Assembly (NCBI GenBank): GCA_947643715.1
Contig: CANRXB010000001.1
Coordinates: 52,397 to 116,396, forward strand
Length of the DNA: 64,000 nucleotides
Source: an uncultured bacterium
GTDB taxonomy: Bacteria; Bacillota; Clostridia; Oscillospirales; Oscillospiraceae
Reading direction: 5' to 3'
Positions within the stretch are counted from its first letter, which is position 1. Every line of letters begins with the position of its first letter. Below are positions 25,008 through 33,851 of this stretch, in pieces. The position numbers were made by a program, and so were the translations under genes. Below the pieces are notes generated by a model. That model ran no database searches. It was not told the DNA's origin and saw only the letters and a list, made by a program, of their open reading frames with translations.

Positions 25008-26747
25008 ATGGAAGAAAAACGCCCCGGTCACCGGCACTTCCCCGCTGTCCCTGTCCTGGCCCTGGCCATCATCCTGCTGGGATTGCTGGCCATTTCCGGT
25101 GTGTTCGGCCAGACCCAGCGGCTGCTGGCGGACGGGCAGGACGGCGAGCTCACCAAGACCGCTCAGTCGGTGGACAACAACATCATCGGCCATTTCGCAT
25201 GGTACTGCTCCGACCTGGAATACATCACCACCCGCACGGGCTTCCTGCGGGCGGAGGAGCTCTACCTCAGCGGCGGCGGGGCAGGAGACCTGCTCTACCA
25301 CCTGCGGGAGAGCCCTCTGCCCAAGACCGTCATGGTGGAGTCCATGCTGGTGCTGCGGGAGGGAGCGGTGGCCCTGTCCACCGGGGACAGCACCGACTAC
25401 GCCTTCCTCGACACCATCGGGCAGATCGGCCAGGTGGGCATCTCCCTGTGGACGGACGGCGCAGAACGGCCCTATGTGGCCCTGACCTTGGACAAGGGGA
25501 AGGTGGGCTATGCTGCCCTGATCGATGGAGAGGTCTTTTTCACCATCGCAGAGAAGCAGACCGCCGCTGAGGACACCGACCGGATCTTATTGCTGGATGT
25601 TGCGGAGCATTATTTTTTCCACCGCACTCCGGCAGGCATCCGGGTGAGCGCTGTGGACAGCCTAGACCCCTCCGTCCACGCCAGCCTCCATACCATGCTC
25701 TCCGCGCAGCGGGCGGGCGAGCCCCTGACCAGCTTCTTCAGCTCCGGGAACCAGTCCGGCGCGGGCAGCTACACCGCCCGGCTGGCCGTCCTGCCCGCGC
25801 CCGGCAACGAAAACGGCTGCTTCACCGTGGGGGTGGCCCGGAACTATGACGAGGTCATCCGTCCATACCAATTCGTGGCGGTCCAAATGGTGCTGTGTGG
25901 TGTGACCGTCATGGCGGGGGCGGCGCTGCTGCTGTTGTTCTTCCTGCGCTCCCACCGGAGCCACCGCCAGGCCCAGGAGGAACTGGCCCTGCTGCGGGCC
26001 AAGGCGGAGGCCGCAGAGCAGCTCAACGCCCAGACCCAGGCCCTGGACCACCGCCAGCGGCTGGAGTCCATCGGGACCTTGACCTCCGGCATCGCCCACG
26101 AGTTCAACAACCTGCTCACTCCCATCATGGGGTACAGCATCCTCATCCTGGAAAAGCTGCCCCCGGAGGATACCGAGTCCTATGACAACGCCCTGGAGAT
26201 CTACAACGCCTCCCAAAAGGCCAAAAAGATCATCGCCCGGCTGTCTAATCTGTCCCGGAAGGGGACGCCCTGCGACCTTCGCCCCGTCCGGCTGGACCCC
26301 CTGGTGGAGCAGGTGCTGGAGGTGTCCGCCCCCGCCCGGCCCAAGACCGTGCGGGTGGAGACCGGCCTGGCCGACCAGGGCCGCGCGCTGCTGGGCGACG
26401 AGACCCAGCTATTCCAGATGACCCTCAACCTGGTGCTCAATTCCTTCGAGGCGCTGGCCAAGCAGGGCGGCACCGTTCGGGTGTCCACGTCCTCGGACGG
26501 GGGGCATATCTCTCTCCGGGTGGCGGACAACGGCCCGGGCATCCCCGACCAGGTCAAAAACAAGATCTTCGATCCTTTCTTCACCACCAAGGGCTCGGGC
26601 AAGGGCATCGGCCTGGGCTTGGCCATCGTACAGCAGATCGTGGAGGCCCACGGCGGCGCCGTCGCTTTGGAGAGCGCCGCCGGACAGGGCACCGCCTTCA
26701 CCGTGACCTTCCCCGCCGCCCCGCCGGGGGAAACGCCCCGAAACTGA
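25008..26747 (+). CDS. Membrane sensor histidine kinase
   Basis: 579 aa, AAGGAG before the ATG. The first membrane helix is about residues 13-33 and the second about 285-310 (VLCGVTVMAGAALLLLFFL). The 250 residues between form an extracytoplasmic sensor domain of unknown ligand. A short coiled linker leads to the HisKA box with phospho-His in SGIAHEFNNLL, then the HATPase domain with NLVLNSFEA, DNGPGIPD, FFTTKGSGKGIGLGL. The NLL variant of the H-box is like NtrB/phytochrome-type kinases. It is divergent from its likely partner regulator, and an electron-transfer cluster follows 124 bp after its terminator. Confidence 0.9.
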   Translation: MEEKRPGHRHFPAVPVLALAIILLGLLAISGVFGQTQRLLADGQDGELTKTAQSVDNNIIGHFAWYCSDLEYITTRTGFLRAEELYLSGGGAGDLLYHLRESPLPKTVMVESMLVLREGAVALSTGDSTDYAFLDTIGQIGQVGISLWTDGAERPYVALTLDKGKVGYAALIDGEVFFTIAEKQTAAEDTDRILLLDVAEHYFFHRTPAGIRVSAVDSLDPSVHASLHTMLSAQRAGEPLTSFFSSGNQSGAGSYTARLAVLPAPGNENGCFTVGVARNYDEVIRPYQFVAVQMVLCGVTVMAGAALLLLFFLRSHRSHRQAQEELALLRAKAEAAEQLNAQTQALDHRQRLESIGTLTSGIAHEFNNLLTPIMGYSILILEKLPPEDTESYDNALEIYNASQKAKKIIARLSNLSRKGTPCDLRPVRLDPLVEQVLEVSAPARPKTVRVETGLADQGRALLGDETQLFQMTLNLVLNSFEALAKQGGTVRVSTSSDGGHISLRVADNGPGIPDQVKNKIFDPFFTTKGSGKGIGLGLAIVQQIVEAHGGAVALESAAGQGTAFTVTFPAAPPGETPRN

Positions 26748-26759
26748 ACCCGTCAGCGG

Positions 26760-26796
26760 CCCCGCCGGAACCTCCGGCGGGGCTTCGTCGTTTTCT
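26760..26796 (+). terminator. Terminator after the histidine kinase
   Basis: A 10-bp GC stem (26760-26769 with 26773-26782) is followed by a tail containing TTTTCTT. It separates the kinase from the DUF1622 cluster. Confidence 0.75.
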
Positions 26797-26871
26797 TAAC
26801 AAATATTAAGGCGGTATATATCTCCCATTAAGGCGGCAGGTGTAAGCTGTCGAAAAAAGGAGGCGGTCGCT

Positions 26872-27225
26872 ATGCTGGAGCGTATGGTGGAGACGGTACT
26901 TGAGGTGCTGGTCCCCCTGTGTGAGATGATGGGCATCCTAGTCATCGCCGTGTCCACCTGCACCGCCTTCTGGCAGTATATCCGGGGGCTGTTCACCCAC
27001 GCTTCCAGGGACGTGAAGTCCAAGCTGGCCTCGGGGCTGGCCTTGAGCCTGGAGTTCAAGATGGCCGCCGAGATCCTCAAGACCGTCCTGGTCCGAGACA
27101 TGACCGAGCTGGTGGTGTTGGGCGCCGTCATCATCCTGCGTGCTTTGCTCTCATTTTTGATCCACTTTGAAATGAAGCAGCATGATATACCCGAACAAGA
27201 GACGATAGGAGGAACCGTCAAATGA
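26872..27225 (+). CDS. DUF1622 family membrane protein
   Basis: 117 aa, AAGGAGG before the ATG. It has two to three hydrophobic helices and the family core LALSLEFKMAAEILKTVL, ending in an Arg-containing helix (VIILRALLSFLIHFE). The function of DUF1622 is unknown. Its stop overlaps the start of the next gene (lipoprotein, 27222), so it is the first gene of the flavin-related operon here. The promoter is not clear; the A/T-rich stretch at 26793-26821 is the best place. Confidence 0.85.
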   Translation: MLERMVETVLEVLVPLCEMMGILVIAVSTCTAFWQYIRGLFTHASRDVKSKLASGLALSLEFKMAAEILKTVLVRDMTELVVLGAVIILRALLSFLIHFEMKQHDIPEQETIGGTVK

Positions 27226-28310
27226 AACTGAAACGTATCTCTGCCCTGTTGCTCTGCGCACTGCTCATGCTGTCTGCCCTGGCAGGCTGCGGCACCACGG
27301 TGGTGGTGGCCCCCGAGGGAGACAAGCCCGCCGCTCCCAGCGCCCCCAGCGAGACCACCACTCCCGAGACCCAGCCCAGCCCGGACGCCGCCGCCGTCCC
27401 CGTCAAGACCGGCCTGGCCGTCCTGCCCAACATCAGCGGCAGCAAAGACGCCTCCGCTGAGGGCGACGGCACCGCCCAGACCGAGATCCTGCTGGTGGCG
27501 GTGACTGTCGACGACGACGGCGTCATCGACAGCTGCGTCATCGACATGGTCCAGGCCAAGATCGGCTTCAACGCCTCCGGCGCGCTGACCACCGACCTCT
27601 CCACCACCTTCCCCAGCAAGAACGAGCTGGGCGACGATTACGGCATGAAGAAGGCCAGCTCCATCGGCAAGGAGTGGAACGAGCAGGCCGCCGCCCTGGC
27701 CGACTACGCCGTGGGCAAGCGCGTGGACGAGCTGAAGGGCATGGCGGTGGGCGAGGACGGCAAGGCCGCCGACGCCGATCTGTCCGCCTCCGTCACCCTG
27801 TACATCGGCAGCTTCGTGGACGGCATCGAGGCCGCCGCCGGCAATGCCAGCCACATGGGCGCCTCCAAGGGTGACCGTCTGAGCCTGGCCAGCGAGACCA
27901 GCATGAGCAAGAGCAAAGACGTCTCCGACAAGGACGGCTTGGCTCAATCCTATGCCACCATCGCCGCTGTCACCTTCCACGGCGACACCATCAGCAGCTG
28001 CTATATCGACGCGGTGCAGGCCAACGTGAACTTCGACGCCGCCGGTAAGATCACCACCGACCTTACCGCCGTCCCCCAGACCAAGAACGAGCTGGGCGAC
28101 GACTACGGCATGAAGAAGGCCAGCTCCATCGGCAAGGAGTGGAACGAGCAGGCCGCCGCTTTCTGCGCCTATGTCACCGGCAAGACCGCCGCCGAGGTCA
28201 AGGGCCTGGCCGTGGACGAGTCCGGCAAAGCGGCGGACGCCGACCTGTCCGCCTCCGTCACCGTGGGCATCGGCGAGTTCCAGACCCTCATCGAGAAGGC
28301 GGCGAGATAA
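27222..28310 (+). CDS. Lipoprotein with two tandem repeats in the ApbE/Rnf cluster
   Basis: 362 aa. A lipoprotein signal ends LSALAGC, so Cys becomes the lipidated N-terminus on the outer face. A Pro/Thr-rich spacer follows. Two repeats of about 130 residues each contain a beta-rich start (VTVDDDGVIDSCVIDMVQAK), then TKNELGDDYGMKKASSIG and EWNEQAAA, then ADADLSASVT. The repeats are similar to extracellular proteins encoded near flavin-transfer genes in Firmicutes, but the covalent-FMN motif (S/T-GAT) is absent. A non-covalent electron or ligand carrier is only a guess. It lies between DUF1622 and apbE in a tight operon. Confidence 0.7.
   Translation: MKLKRISALLLCALLMLSALAGCGTTVVVAPEGDKPAAPSAPSETTTPETQPSPDAAAVPVKTGLAVLPNISGSKDASAEGDGTAQTEILLVAVTVDDDGVIDSCVIDMVQAKIGFNASGALTTDLSTTFPSKNELGDDYGMKKASSIGKEWNEQAAALADYAVGKRVDELKGMAVGEDGKAADADLSASVTLYIGSFVDGIEAAAGNASHMGASKGDRLSLASETSMSKSKDVSDKDGLAQSYATIAAVTFHGDTISSCYIDAVQANVNFDAAGKITTDLTAVPQTKNELGDDYGMKKASSIGKEWNEQAAAFCAYVTGKTAAEVKGLAVDESGKAADADLSASVTVGIGEFQTLIEKAAR
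27617..28159 (+). repeat. 78-bp near-identical repeat pair inside the lipoprotein gene
   Basis: Bases 27617-27694 and 28082-28159 differ at one position only, far closer than the rest of the two protein repeats. Recent gene conversion or strong codon-level constraint would explain it. It is a potential site for deletion of one repeat by slipped recombination (465 bp, in frame). Confidence 0.85.
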
Positions 28311-28312
28311 CG

Positions 28313-29347
28313 ATGGGACGCCGCATTTGGGCGCTGGCTCTGGCGGCGCTGCTGCTCAGCGGCTGCACCGCCCAGGCCGCCTCCGGGCGGGACCTGCGCC
28401 GCTATGAGGCCAGTTTCCTGACCCTGTTCGACACGGTGACCACCATCGTGGGCTACGCGGAGACGAAGGAGGACTTCCAGGCCACTGCCCAGGCGTTCCA
28501 CGACGAGCTGCTGGTGTACCACCAGTTGTTCGACATCTACCAAGATCACGACGGCCTCAACAGCCTGAAGACCGTCAACGACAACGCCGGAGGCGAGCCG
28601 GTGACGGTGGACCGCCGGATCGTGGATCTGCTCCTGTTTTGCCGGGAGCTGGAGCAGATCACCGGCGGGCGGGTGGACGTGACCATGGGCAGCGTGCTGG
28701 CCCTGTGGCACGAGGCCCGGAGCGAGGGAGTGGACGACCCGGAGCAGGCTGCCCTCCCCGACCGTGCGGCGCTGGAAGCCGCAGCGGAACACACCGGCTC
28801 CCATCTGCTGGAGATCGACGAGCAGGCGTCCACCGTCCGCCTCACCGACCCTCTGGCCCGACTGGACGTGGGGGCGGTGGCCAAAGGCTACGCGGTAGAA
28901 CAGGTGTGCCGCAGCTTTCCTGCCGGACTGCTGGTGAGCGTAGGCGGAAACGTCCGGGCCACCGGGCCCAAGCCGGAGGGAAACGCCCCCTGGGTGGTGG
29001 GCGTGCAGGATCCGGACGGCGCGAAGCAGGACCATCTGCACACGCTGTACATTTCCGACCAGTCCGTGGTGAGCAGCGGCGACTACCAGCGCTATTATAC
29101 CGTGGACGGTGTGCGCTATCACCATATCATCGACCCGGATACCCTTTTCCCCGGGACGCAGTGGCGGGCGGTCACCGTGGTGTGCGCCGATTCCGGCCTG
29201 GCCGACGGGCTGTCCACCGCTCTGTTCCTTCTGCCCCAGGAGGAGGGGATGGACCTGGCCCAGCGCTGCGGGGCCCAGGCCATGTGGGTGGCCGCCGACG
29301 GCTCGCTGTCCTACACAGACGGTTTTTTGGATTCCGTGCGCACCTGA
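28313..29347 (+). CDS. apbE: FAD:protein FMN transferase (ApbE), lipoprotein
   Basis: 344 aa from ATG 28313, only 2 bases after the previous stop. A lipoprotein signal ends LLLSGC. ApbE attaches FMN from FAD to Thr or Ser in target proteins outside the membrane. Family motifs are present: FDTVTTIVGY, GGRVDVTMG, LDVGAVAKGYAVE, SVGGNVRATG, SSGDYQRYY and a metal-site histidine in YHHIIDPDTLFP. Likely targets are RnfD and RnfG in the same operon, which both carry TGAT-type flavinylation motifs. Confidence 0.93.
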   Translation: MGRRIWALALAALLLSGCTAQAASGRDLRRYEASFLTLFDTVTTIVGYAETKEDFQATAQAFHDELLVYHQLFDIYQDHDGLNSLKTVNDNAGGEPVTVDRRIVDLLLFCRELEQITGGRVDVTMGSVLALWHEARSEGVDDPEQAALPDRAALEAAAEHTGSHLLEIDEQASTVRLTDPLARLDVGAVAKGYAVEQVCRSFPAGLLVSVGGNVRATGPKPEGNAPWVVGVQDPDGAKQDHLHTLYISDQSVVSSGDYQRYYTVDGVRYHHIIDPDTLFPGTQWRAVTVVCADSGLADGLSTALFLLPQEEGMDLAQRCGAQAMWVAADGSLSYTDGFLDSVRT

Positions 29348-29357
29348 GCGGACGGCC

Positions 29358-29384
29358 GTACCGGTCCCCGCCGGGGATCGGTAC
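29358..29384 (+). other. Inverted repeat between apbE and rnfC
   Basis: A 12-bp stem, GTACCGGTCCCC with GGGGATCGGTAC (11 Watson-Crick pairs plus one G-U), encloses a 3-nt loop. There is no T-tract, so it may be an mRNA processing or stabilising hairpin and not a full terminator. Confidence 0.5.
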
Positions 29385-29416
29385 GTATGCTTTGACATCA
29401 ACGAGAGGTGATGTGT

Positions 29417-30724
29417 ATGAAATCCCTGTTTTTCGGCGGAGTCCATCCCGCCGGCCGCAAAGAGCTGAGTGCTGCGGTGCCCTTGTCGGCCATGGCCCTG
29501 CCCGCTCAGGCGGCGGTCCTCCTGCGCCAGCACATCGGCGCCCCATGTGAGCCGCTGGTGACGGTGGGAGACACGGTCTGCGTCGGCCAGAAGATCGCAG
29601 ACGGCGGCGGGCTGTGCGTCCCTATCCACGCGCCGGTGTCCGGCGTGGTGGACGCCATCGAGGACCGCCCCCATCCCGGCGGCGGCGTCTGCCCCGCCAT
29701 CATCATCAAAAACGATTTCCTGGACACCCCCGCCCCCACCATGAAGCCTTATAGCCATCCCGAGCGATCCACCCCCACGGAGCTGCTCTCCATCATCCAT
29801 GAGGCGGGGATCGTGGGCATGGGCGGCGCGGCTTTCCCTTCCGACGTGAAGGCAAAAACGGGCATGAGGCAGACGGACACGCTGATCCTCAACGCCTGTG
29901 AGTGCGAGCCTTATATCACGGCGGACGATGTGCTCCTGCGCACCCGGACCTCCGACGTGCTGCAGGGGCTGGCGGTGCTCTCCCATGTCCTCGGCCCCGA
30001 CCGGACCGTGATCGCCGTGGAGGACAACAAGGCGGAGGCTGCCGCCCTGCTGCGGGAGCATCTGGCCGACTTCCCCGGCGTGGAGCTGAAGGTGCTCCCC
30101 ACCCGCTACCCTCAAGGGGCGGAAAAGCAGCTCATCCAGGCGGTCGCCGGGCGGCAGGTGCCCTCCGGCGGTCTGCCCAGGGACGTGGGCTGCGCGGTGT
30201 TCAACGTGGCCACCGCCGCCGCCGTATACCGGGCGGTCTATGAGGGGACGCCTGCCATCGAGCGCGTCGTCACGGTCACCGGGGAAGGTGTGAAGCAGCC
30301 CCGGAACCTCATCGTGCGCACGGGCACCTCCTTCCTGGAGGTCATCGCCGCCGCGGGCGGGCTGACGGACGATGTGTGGAAGGTGCTGTCCGGCGGGCCT
30401 ATGATGGGCGTGGCCCAGAGGGATCTCTCCGTTCCCGTCACCAAGTCCACCAACGCCATCGTGTGCCTGTCCAACGCCCAGAACGGGGAAGCTCCCCATC
30501 CGACGTGCATCCGCTGCGGCAAGTGCCTGGAGGTCTGTCCGATGAGGCTGGAGCCGCTGTATCTCCACCGCTATTCCGGCGCTGGGGATCTGGATGCCCT
30601 GGACCGGCTCCATCTGATGGACTGCATCGAATGCGGCTGCTGCGCCTACGCCTGCCCAGGCAAGCTCCCCCTGGTGGAGAGCTTCCGAAGGGGAAAGCGG
30701 GCGCTGAAGGAGGGTGTGAAATGA
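29417..30724 (+). CDS. rnfC: RnfC-type electron transport subunit
   Basis: 435 aa from ATG 29417 (MKSLFFGG), AGAGGTG upstream. RnfC is the peripheral NADH-side subunit of the Rnf complex. Visible are the N-terminal barrel-sandwich-like region, the nucleotide/FMN-binding GMGGAAFPSDVK and NACECEPYITADD, a SLBB-like region, and two 4Fe-4S motifs, CIRCGKCLEVCP and CIECGCCAYACP. The C-terminus is short, without the long Ala/Lys tail of proteobacterial RsxC. The gene overlaps rnfD by 4 bases. No rnfA, rnfB or rnfE is nearby. Confidence 0.92.
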   Translation: MKSLFFGGVHPAGRKELSAAVPLSAMALPAQAAVLLRQHIGAPCEPLVTVGDTVCVGQKIADGGGLCVPIHAPVSGVVDAIEDRPHPGGGVCPAIIIKNDFLDTPAPTMKPYSHPERSTPTELLSIIHEAGIVGMGGAAFPSDVKAKTGMRQTDTLILNACECEPYITADDVLLRTRTSDVLQGLAVLSHVLGPDRTVIAVEDNKAEAAALLREHLADFPGVELKVLPTRYPQGAEKQLIQAVAGRQVPSGGLPRDVGCAVFNVATAAAVYRAVYEGTPAIERVVTVTGEGVKQPRNLIVRTGTSFLEVIAAAGGLTDDVWKVLSGGPMMGVAQRDLSVPVTKSTNAIVCLSNAQNGEAPHPTCIRCGKCLEVCPMRLEPLYLHRYSGAGDLDALDRLHLMDCIECGCCAYACPGKLPLVESFRRGKRALKEGVK

Positions 30725-31695
30725 ATCTGACAGTCAGCTCCTCCCCCCACATCCGGGGGAAGGATACCACCCAGCGGATCATGCTGGACGCGGCGATCGC
30801 GCTGGCTCCCGCGCTGATCGCGGGCATCGTGTTCCAGGGCCTGCGGGCCGGGGCCGTTGCGGTGGTGTGCATCGCTTCCGCCCTGCTGGGCGAGTGGTCG
30901 ATCGGTCTCGTCCTGCGCAAGCATGATACTCTGCTCGACGGCTCGGCGCTGGTCACCGGGCTGCTGCTGGCCCTGACCCTGCCCGCGTCCGTACCCTACT
31001 ACGTGGCCGCCATCGGCGGGCTGTTCGCCGTGGTGGTGGTGAAGGGGCTGTGCGGCGGGCTGGGGCAGAACACCTTCAACCCAGCCCTGGGGGGCCGCGC
31101 CTTTCTGATGCTGCTGTTCCCCGCCTGCCTCACCCGCTTCCCGGCCCTCGGGACCGTCCTGTCCCTTGGGGAACTGTCCCCGGCGGACGTGGTCACCGGA
31201 GCCACTCCCCTGCATCATATGCAGATGCCCGCCCTGCCCGACGCGTCTCTCATGGACCTGTTCCTGGGCCGGGCGGGAGGATGTATCGGAGAGGTCTCCG
31301 CTTTGGCCCTGCTGGCCGGCGGCGGATACCTGCTGGCCCGGCGGGTCATCAGCGTCCGCATCCCCGCTGCCTACCTGGGCACGGTGGCCGCGCTGGCCCT
31401 CCTCTTCCCCAAGGGGGAGAGCCCTGTCCTCTGGATGGCGTACAGCCTGCTCAGCGGCGGCGTGATACTTGGGGCCGTCTTCATGGCCACCGACTATGCC
31501 ACCTCCCCTGTGGGCCCGGCGGCCCAGGTGGTGTACGGCGTGGGCTGCGGCGTGCTCACTGTGGTGTTCCGCTACACCGGACTGTTCCCGGAGGGGGTCA
31601 CCTACGCGATCTTGATCATGAACGCCGCAGCCTGGCTGCTGGACCGGTATCTGGTCCCGAAGCGGTACGGCGCGGGAAAGGAGGCGGCACGGTGA
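30721..31695 (+). CDS. rnfD: RnfD-type membrane flavoprotein
   Basis: 324 aa, starting inside the rnfC stop (ATGA). About nine hydrophobic segments are present. The periplasm-side loop carries the covalent FMN site in DVVTGATPL (Thr is the acceptor). GGLGQNTFNPALGG and FMATDYATSPVGP are family signatures. In Rnf it passes electrons between RnfC and RnfG. ApbE encoded upstream is the expected flavin transferase. It overlaps rnfG by 4 bases. Confidence 0.92.
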   Translation: MNLTVSSSPHIRGKDTTQRIMLDAAIALAPALIAGIVFQGLRAGAVAVVCIASALLGEWSIGLVLRKHDTLLDGSALVTGLLLALTLPASVPYYVAAIGGLFAVVVVKGLCGGLGQNTFNPALGGRAFLMLLFPACLTRFPALGTVLSLGELSPADVVTGATPLHHMQMPALPDASLMDLFLGRAGGCIGEVSALALLAGGGYLLARRVISVRIPAAYLGTVAALALLFPKGESPVLWMAYSLLSGGVILGAVFMATDYATSPVGPAAQVVYGVGCGVLTVVFRYTGLFPEGVTYAILIMNAAAWLLDRYLVPKRYGAGKEAAR

Positions 31696-32234
31696 AAGCG
31701 AAAGATCTGATCGCCCCGATCGCAGCCCTTCTGGCGGCGGCCGGGATATTGCTGGGCGTCTCCGCCCTCCTGGGCGAGACCGCCCAGCGCGGCGAGGAAG
31801 CCGCCCGGAACGAGATCATGTCCTACATGCTCCCCGGCAGGCCCGCCTCCTTCACGGAAGAAGCCTACGACGGAGAGGATGAGAGCATCCGCCGGGTATT
31901 CAAGGCGGAGGACGGCTATGTTTTGGAGCTGGAGACCAACGGGTACGCCGGACCCATGGTGCTGTGGGTGGGCGTCACCAACGAGGGCCGGGTGTCCGGC
32001 CTGACGGTGCGGGACCACCGGGAGACCTTTGGCCTGGGCCGGCGCGCCCAGACCGAGGCCCCCTTCCTGCTGCAATTTATCGGCACTTCCGGGGAGGCTG
32101 CCGTGGGCGAGGACATCGACGCCCTCACCGGAGCCACCGTCACCAGCAAAGCGGTGACCCGGGCGGTGAATTCCGCCGTTGCCTTCGTCACCGGCGCGGA
32201 CATCTCCTCCAGCGCCACAGAATGGGAGGGTTGA
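31692..32234 (+). CDS. rnfG: RnfG-type extracytoplasmic FMN protein
   Basis: 180 aa from GTG 31692, inside the rnfD stop. One N-terminal membrane helix anchors an external FMN-binding domain. The flavinylation motif is DALTGATVTSKAVT near the C-terminus, preceded by the usual HRETFGLG. In the complete Rnf complex it takes electrons from the RnfA/E arm; without that arm it could act as the outer electron donor or acceptor. The next gene is only one base away. Confidence 0.92.
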   Translation: MKAKDLIAPIAALLAAAGILLGVSALLGETAQRGEEAARNEIMSYMLPGRPASFTEEAYDGEDESIRRVFKAEDGYVLELETNGYAGPMVLWVGVTNEGRVSGLTVRDHRETFGLGRRAQTEAPFLLQFIGTSGEAAVGEDIDALTGATVTSKAVTRAVNSAVAFVTGADISSSATEWEG

Positions 32235-32235
32235 C

Positions 32236-32676
32236 ATGAAACACGATCCGTTGAAGCGGTCCGCCCTGCTGGCCGCTGTGGTGGGAGTGGCCTGCCTGGG
32301 GCTGTCGCTGGCCAAGGCCCTGGCCCCCATGGCCATCCTTCCGACGCTGGACTTGCCTCTGACGCTGGGGCTGAGCCTCATCGCCCTGACATTGGACGCC
32401 TATTGGGGGCGGCACGAACTGTCCTGGCCCGCCCTGCTGGTGAACGCAGTGCTGGGCGGAGCGGTATTCGCCCTGCTGCCCTGGTGCGCCGGGCTGACGC
32501 AGGGCCGTCCCATTTGGACGCTGGGGCTGGCGGGGGCAGCGGTGTTCGGAGTGTCCGCCCTGCTCTATACCGCCGCGCTGGAGCGCATCGCTACGGGGCC
32601 CAAGGCCCCTCTGGCCCCCACGGGCACCGCCCTGATGCTGTATCTGGCCGGGCAGTGCTTGAGCGGACTGCTGTAA
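32236..32676 (+). CDS. Small polytopic membrane protein at the rnfE position
   Basis: 146 aa, GGGAGGG before the ATG. Four hydrophobic stretches are visible (about 10-30, 38-58, 66-86 and 96-115). It has no cysteine pattern and no similarity that I recognise to RnfE or RnfA, which are near 200 aa with conserved cysteines. It is the last gene of the operon. Its tight coupling to rnfG suggests a structural or assembly role in the same membrane complex. Confidence 0.7.
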   Translation: MKHDPLKRSALLAAVVGVACLGLSLAKALAPMAILPTLDLPLTLGLSLIALTLDAYWGRHELSWPALLVNAVLGGAVFALLPWCAGLTQGRPIWTLGLAGAAVFGVSALLYTAALERIATGPKAPLAPTGTALMLYLAGQCLSGLL

Positions 32677-32957
32677 AAGCCCCCGACAGCGTCAGGAAAG
32701 CTCCTGCACACGTCGGAGGACCTGCGCGGCCGAAGGCGATCGAGCGGATCCGTTTTGATCTAGCGCCCACGATTCCTTCGGCCGTGACGCAAGATCCAGC
32801 CCCACATCGATCCAGGCGGACCAGTTCGAAATGCACCTGGGCCTGGTCTGACCCGTTCGGTCCGGCCGTTGCCTCGTACACACACAGATGGAGCCGTCGA
32901 TCTTCTCGATCGGCGGCTCCATATCAATAGATGTCCAAGCATCATCAAAAAAATCGA

Positions 32958-33045
32958 GGGAAAGGCGAGCTGTAACGGGCAGCCTTTCCCTTTTCATATC
33001 GCTCGACCCACTATGACGCGTTCGAGGAAAGCACCTATGGGAAAA
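32958..33045. repeat. Intergenic element R1: hairpin plus conserved arm
   Basis: A 9-bp stem (32958-32966 with 32982-32990) flanked by AAAAAAA and TTTT is followed within 25 nt by a stretch resembling 42803-42835: TGACGC, TTC, GGAAA, CCTATGGGAAA. On the minus strand the order would be conserved arm, ATGAAAAG, terminator hairpin, T-run, as in a small RNA or 3' end. The rest of the 800-bp gap (32677-33482) holds another inverted repeat near 32890-32918 and no gene. Confidence 0.45.
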
Positions 33046-33207
33046 GATGGTCGATGCAGTCGAGCCGCCGCCTTTCAGAAGTCCTTCCGGGAACAAGGAT
33101 CGTCGAGGAAATGGCCTCGACTGGACGAAAGCGGTGAGGACGCTCCGCTCCGGATCGGACACCTCCATGTGACAGATCTTCAAATCTTCGTTATCCCCGG
33201 TTTGCGA

Positions 33208-33237
33208 TTGACTTGTATGCCCTCCCTGTGCTACTCT
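33208..33237 (+). promoter_or_regulatory. Promoter of the DUF2200-FNT operon
   Basis: TTGACT (33208-33213), 18 bp, then TACTCT (33232-33237). It leaves a leader of about 240 nt with a GCGGGGA...TCCCCGC hairpin at its start; no known riboswitch was recognised in it. Confidence 0.6.
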
Positions 33238-33482
33238 GTGCGGGGAAGAGGATCCCCGCATGAAGCGGAGGACAATGCCGGAACCGGTCGATGGCTTTTG
33301 CGGCGGCGCTGCGCACGGCGCTGACTGGATGTGATATGCCCAAGCAGCCCTCCCTTCCAGCCGGGCCCGTCCCGGCTGCTGGACCGACCATATCGGCGGT
33401 CTGCGAAGCAACGGCCTTCGTGCGGATCGAGGCCGTCACCGTAAAGTTCCTGTGCATACAGTATTTGAGAGGATGGATAACG

Positions 33483-33851
33483 ATGGCTGGATCGAACGTG
33501 TTTCAGATGAGTTTTGCGAAGGTGTACGGCCTGTTGGTGGACAAAGCCGAGAAAAAGGGCCGCACCAGGACCGAGGTGGACGCTGTGACCTGCTGGCTGA
33601 CAGGCTACACTCCGCCCGAATTGGACAGCCTGCTGGAGTCGGCGGTCACCTATGGGGACTTCTTCCTCCAAGCTCCCCATCCCAACCCGGACCGGGCGTC
33701 GATCCGCGGCGTGGTGTGCGGCGTCCGGGTGGAGGATGTGGCCGACCCGCTGATGCGGGAGGCCCGCTATCTGGACAAGCTGGTGGACGAGCTGGCCAAG
33801 GGGAAACCGCTGGAAAAGGTGCTCCGCACGATGAAAGGGGGCGGACGATGA
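33483..33851 (+). CDS. DUF2200 family protein
   Basis: 122 aa from ATG 33483, GAGG upstream. The whole length matches the DUF2200 pattern: FAKVYGLLVDKAEKKGRT, EVDAVTCWLTGY, GVVCGVRVEDVADPLM, RYLDKLVDELAKGKPLEK. The function is unknown. It is small, soluble and helical. The stop overlaps the FNT start by 4 bases, so translational coupling is likely. Confidence 0.9.
   Translation: MAGSNVFQMSFAKVYGLLVDKAEKKGRTRTEVDAVTCWLTGYTPPELDSLLESAVTYGDFFLQAPHPNPDRASIRGVVCGVRVEDVADPLMREARYLDKLVDELAKGKPLEKVLRTMKGGGR

Noticed and set aside
28169..30613. An 814-codon minus-strand frame through apbE and rnfC
   Set aside because: It runs opposite several clear genes with overlapping starts and stops; it is a shadow.
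32236..32676. The 146-aa membrane protein as RnfE
   Set aside because: It is too short, has about four helices where six are expected, and lacks the conserved cysteine positions of RnfA/RnfE.
32958..33240. Element R1 as SRP RNA, 6S RNA or RNase P RNA
   Set aside because: CCCGGAAGGA resembles the SRP loop at first sight, but the flanking conserved bases do not fit, and no P4 helix or 6S bubble could be drawn.
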